This document shows, piece after piece, positions 5,937 through 8,475 of a DNA stretch of 8,475 nucleotides. Positions within the stretch are counted from its first letter, which is position 1. The number at the start of each line of letters is the position of its first letter. The translations under genes and the position numbers were made by a program. The stretch covers positions 1 through 8,475 of the forward strand of contig PWND01000296.1 of the NCBI GenBank assembly GCA_003557965.1, given 5' to 3'. Under the pieces are notes generated by a model that was not told the DNA's origin, ran no database searches, and saw only the letters and a list, made by a program, of their open reading frames with translations. The stretch comes from Bacteroidales bacterium. Its GTDB lineage: Bacteria; Bacteroidota; Bacteroidia; Bacteroidales; UBA7960.

Positions 5937-7457
5937 ATGAGTATATATATGATTCTTACGATTTTATTTTTTAATGCTATAATAATAGGCTTATATAAAA
6001 TTTTTGAAAAAGCCGGATTTAAAGGCTGGTATGTTTTTATCCCTTTTTATAATTTTTACATTTGGCTTAAAGTCATAAAAAAGCCTTTATGGTGGTATAT
6101 TTTTATTTTAATTCCTTACATAAATGTTTTCACCATACTTTTAATGATTGTAGAAACATTAAAGTGTTTTGGGAAAAACAACCTTGGGATTCAGGCAATT
6201 GCAATGATATTCCCTTACTTTTATATCCCATATTTAGGATTTAATAAAAATGAAAAATATATCCATCCGGATAAGAGAAAAATAATAAAACGTTCTGTCT
6301 CAAGAGAATGGGCTGATGCAATAATTTTTGCTGTGATTGCAGCTACTATAATACGCACCTTTTTCATTGAAGCATATACAATACCTACCTCGTCAATGGA
6401 AAAATCCATGCTGGTTGGTGATTACCTTTTTGTTAGTAAAATGAGTTATGGTGCAAGAATACCTATGACCCCGCTTGCATTTCCATTTGCCCACCATACA
6501 CTACCCTTAACTGAAAAAACAAAAGCATACCTGGAGTGGATTAAATTACCACATTACAGGTATCCCGGGCTAATGAGCATAGAAAACAATGATGTTGTCG
6601 TTTTTAATTATCCTGACGGTGATACTGTTGCACTTGAAAAACAAAACCAAAGCTATTATGCTCTTGTAAGACAGAATGGCTGGGAATATGTTAACAATAA
6701 ATATACAGTTGTGGCAAGGCCTGTTGATAAAAGAGAAAATTATATTAAAAGGTGCGTGGCTATTGCCGGAGACATATTGGAAATAAAAGATGGGGTGATT
6801 TTTATAAATGGTGAAATACTCCCCGACCACGAAAATGTTCAGCATAACTATAATGTGTATTCAAATGATGTGTTGCCTGAAAGGTTTTTTAGAAATTTTG
6901 ACATAACTGAAGGAACAAAAACCAATGACTTCACTAACATTGAAGTTGAAAAGGGGTATAAGCATAAATATATCCTGGCTCTTACGAAAGATATTGCCGA
7001 AAGGGTTATGAATCTTGATATTATTGATGGAGTTGAAAGAATAATTGAAGAAGGAAGAAAAAACTATATTTTCCCGCATTACTACAAATACCCCTGGAAT
7101 GAGGACAATTTTGGCCCTGTAAAAATACCTAAAAGAGGCCATACCGTTGATATTAACAGAAACAACATAATCCTTTACGAAAGAATTATTGAAGTGTATG
7201 AAGGAAACTCTCTCGAAGTGAAAGATGATATTATATATATCAATAACAAACCTGCCGACAGCTACACTTTCGAAATGGACTATTACTTCATGATTGGTGA
7301 TAACAGGCATAACTCTGCTGACTCTCGCTTCTGGGGGTTTGTCCCTGACGATCATATCGTTGGAAGAGCATTATTTGTCTGGCTCTCTTTAGATCCTCTG
7401 AAAGGTTGGTTTTCCGGTAAAATACGATGGGATAAAACATTTAGAGTTGTCAGATAA
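5937..7457 (+). CDS. lepB: signal peptidase I with N-terminal multi-span extension
   Basis: LepB is the membrane serine peptidase that cleaves signal peptides from Sec-exported proteins, using a Ser-Lys dyad. At 506 residues it is much longer than E. coli LepB (324). Residues 1-101 form an extra domain with hydrophobic segments at about 3-20, 50-71 and 84-101. The conserved part begins with a further span at about 124-145. The box with the nucleophile is PTSSMEKSMLVGDYLFVSK, with S153 in the Ser-Met pair. The general base is K271 in YIKRCVAIAGD. The last box is GDNRHNSADSRFWGFV at 454-469. About 180 residues separate K271 from that box, including an insertion at roughly 300-400. All catalytic residues are present, so it should be active. 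The 26-bp gap to dapB suggests co-transcription. Confidence 0.95.
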   Translation: MSIYMILTILFFNAIIIGLYKIFEKAGFKGWYVFIPFYNFYIWLKVIKKPLWWYIFILIPYINVFTILLMIVETLKCFGKNNLGIQAIAMIFPYFYIPYLGFNKNEKYIHPDKRKIIKRSVSREWADAIIFAVIAATIIRTFFIEAYTIPTSSMEKSMLVGDYLFVSKMSYGARIPMTPLAFPFAHHTLPLTEKTKAYLEWIKLPHYRYPGLMSIENNDVVVFNYPDGDTVALEKQNQSYYALVRQNGWEYVNNKYTVVARPVDKRENYIKRCVAIAGDILEIKDGVIFINGEILPDHENVQHNYNVYSNDVLPERFFRNFDITEGTKTNDFTNIEVEKGYKHKYILALTKDIAERVMNLDIIDGVERIIEEGRKNYIFPHYYKYPWNEDNFGPVKIPKRGHTVDINRNNIILYERIIEVYEGNSLEVKDDIIYINNKPADSYTFEMDYYFMIGDNRHNSADSRFWGFVPDDHIVGRALFVWLSLDPLKGWFSGKIRWDKTFRVVR

Positions 7458-7509
7458 ACAATTAATTTTATTACAACCTGAAATAATAAATATCAAATAA
7501 TTTTTTACA

Positions 7510-7530
7510 TATATTTGCCTGATAGTTTTG
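7510..7530 (+). promoter_or_regulatory. candidate promoter boxes for speA, overlapping the hairpin
   Basis: Two full matches to the Bacteroidota -7 consensus TAnnTTTG overlap the hairpin: TATATTTG at 7510-7517 and TAGTTTTG at 7523-7530, the second being the whole loop. Either would give a leader of about 70-90 bases to the speA ATG. No good -33 TTTG lies at the right distance from either, so this is only a candidate. Confidence 0.35.
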
Positions 7531-7540
7531 TCAGGCAAAT
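7513..7540 (+). terminator. possible terminator hairpin after lepB
   Basis: ATTTGCCTGA (7513-7522) is the exact reverse complement of 7531-7540, with an 8-base loop TAGTTTTG. It lies 55 bp after the lepB stop. The downstream tract (TGCTTTTC) has only four T in a row, so termination may be weak. The loop itself reads as a TAnnTTTG promoter box (see separate entry), so this stem could be regulatory instead. Confidence 0.5.
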
Positions 7541-7607
7541 TGCTTTTCTAAAGCTATTATTAGAATTATTCGACTTGTTCTTAACATCTTAAATATTAAA
7601 ATTACTA

Positions 7608-8475
7608 ATGAAGAATAAGTATATTGACCTCATTGAGCAAACTTTCGAATTCCCACAGGAAGAATTTAAAGTTATTGATAATGAATTGTATTTTCATGAT
7701 ATCTGTATAATGGATATCATTAAACAATACGGAACTCCTTTAAAAATATGCTACTTGCCGAAAATCAGCCAGCAAATTCAAAAAGCAAAAAGGATGTTTC
7801 ATGTGGCTATGTCTAAGGTGGATTACAACGGTACTTACAACTATTCATATTGCACAAAAAGCTCTCACTTTTCTTTTATTTTAGAAGAAGCTTTAAAAAA
7901 TGATATTCATATAGAAACAAGTTCAGCGTTTGACACCTACATTGTTGACGAGCTATTGGAAAAGGAGCTCATCACTAAAGAAACTTATATTATTTGCAAT
8001 GGATTTAAAAGGCCGTTATATACAGAGCGAATCAGTGAACTGATAAATTCAGGTTTTGAGAATACTATCCCTGTTATTGATAATAAAGATGAAATAGATA
8101 TTTATGAAAACCTTTTAAACAAAAATAAAAAGTGCCAACTGGGAATCAGAATTGCTGCTGAAGAAGAGCCCATGTTTGAGTTTTATACCTCTCGCCTTGG
8201 TGTAAGATATAATGACATAATTCCTTATTATAATGAAAAAATAAAAAACAACCCAAGGTTCAGCTTAAAGATGTTGCATTTTTTTATTAATACAGGAATT
8301 AAAGACAATGCATATTACTGGAATGAGTTGTCAAAATGTGTTTACGTTTATTGTAAACTGAAAAAGATTTGCCCTGAATTAGACTCTTTAAATATTGGAG
8401 GCGGATTCCCGATAAAAAATACTTTAGCATTCGAATATGACTATGAGTATATCTGTGAAGAAATCATCTCACAAA
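7608..8475 (+). CDS. speA: arginine decarboxylase, SpeA-like (partial, 3' end beyond window)
   Basis: This PLP-dependent fold-type III decarboxylase converts arginine to agmatine, the first step of polyamine synthesis by that route. 289 codons are visible without a stop up to the right edge. The N-terminal lead (MKNKYIDLIEQTF) and the FHDICIMDIIKQYGTPLKI region match the form found in Bacteroidota, which is shorter than the roughly 660-residue E. coli SpeA. K84 in YCTKSSH is the expected PLP lysine. HIETSSAFD (101-109), CNGFKRPLY (130-138) and the glycine loop NIGGGFP (262-268) are also conserved features of the fold. The ATG at 7608 has no Shine-Dalgarno sequence but begins the conserved N terminus. 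It lies 150 bp after lepB and may have its own promoter. Substrate preference for arginine over other basic amino acids is inferred from family resemblance. Confidence 0.87.
   Translation, partial: MKNKYIDLIEQTFEFPQEEFKVIDNELYFHDICIMDIIKQYGTPLKICYLPKISQQIQKAKRMFHVAMSKVDYNGTYNYSYCTKSSHFSFILEEALKNDIHIETSSAFDTYIVDELLEKELITKETYIICNGFKRPLYTERISELINSGFENTIPVIDNKDEIDIYENLLNKNKKCQLGIRIAAEEEPMFEFYTSRLGVRYNDIIPYYNEKIKNNPRFSLKMLHFFINTGIKDNAYYWNELSKCVYVYCKLKKICPELDSLNIGGGFPIKNTLAFEYDYEYICEEIISQ

Noticed and set aside
6861..7355. 164-codon minus-strand open frame inside lepB
   Set aside because: It is antisense to conserved LepB sequence including the last catalytic box. The open frame is a by-product of codon use.
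1..8475. Search for CRISPR arrays, tRNA genes, insertion sequences, phage or defence genes
   Set aside because: No regularly spaced repeats, cloverleaf sequences, transposase motifs or defence domains were seen. All long frames are accounted for by core genes.

Overview
The window is chromosomal DNA that looks like a member of the Bacteroidota. Four things point there. It is AT-rich. It carries a PUR-alpha-like DUF3276 protein and a DUF5683 protein, both typical of that phylum. Its NusB is an unusually long 310 residues. Start codons lack clear Shine-Dalgarno sequences, while TAnnTTTG promoter boxes of the Bacteroidota type precede several genes. An affiliation near Bacteroidales/Marinilabiliales is an inference from protein similarity as I remember it, not a search result.

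Layout. Positions 1-248 are gene-poor. They may hold the last codons of a plus-strand gene, and they contain a perfect 15-bp hairpin. Next come two minus-strand genes in the order of transcription nusB then yajC (1554 down to 249). A 232-bp divergent promoter region separates nusB from a plus-strand PUR-domain gene (1787-2203), which ends in a clear intrinsic terminator. A 260-bp leader region precedes a plus-strand series: parA, parB (11-nt overlap), a DUF5683 membrane protein, dapB and lepB (2464-7457). After a 150-bp gap with a hairpin, the 5' two-thirds or so of a speA-type arginine decarboxylase runs off the right edge.

How the genes fit together. nusB (transcription antitermination and rRNA synthesis) and yajC (accessory subunit of the Sec translocon) form a small housekeeping operon. 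ParA and ParB segregate the chromosome. DUF5683 is an uncharacterised envelope protein, DapB makes the diaminopimelate/lysine precursor for peptidoglycan, and LepB removes signal peptides from exported proteins. The plus-strand cluster therefore mixes chromosome segregation with envelope growth. The arginine decarboxylase starts polyamine synthesis and probably has its own promoter.

I saw no rRNA, tRNA, CRISPR array, insertion sequence, phage gene or defence system. The window reads as conserved core chromosome. The points worth a second look are the non-coding hairpins and promoter regions, the DUF5683 protein, the extended LepB and the absence of a visible parS site. I found no convincing new system.
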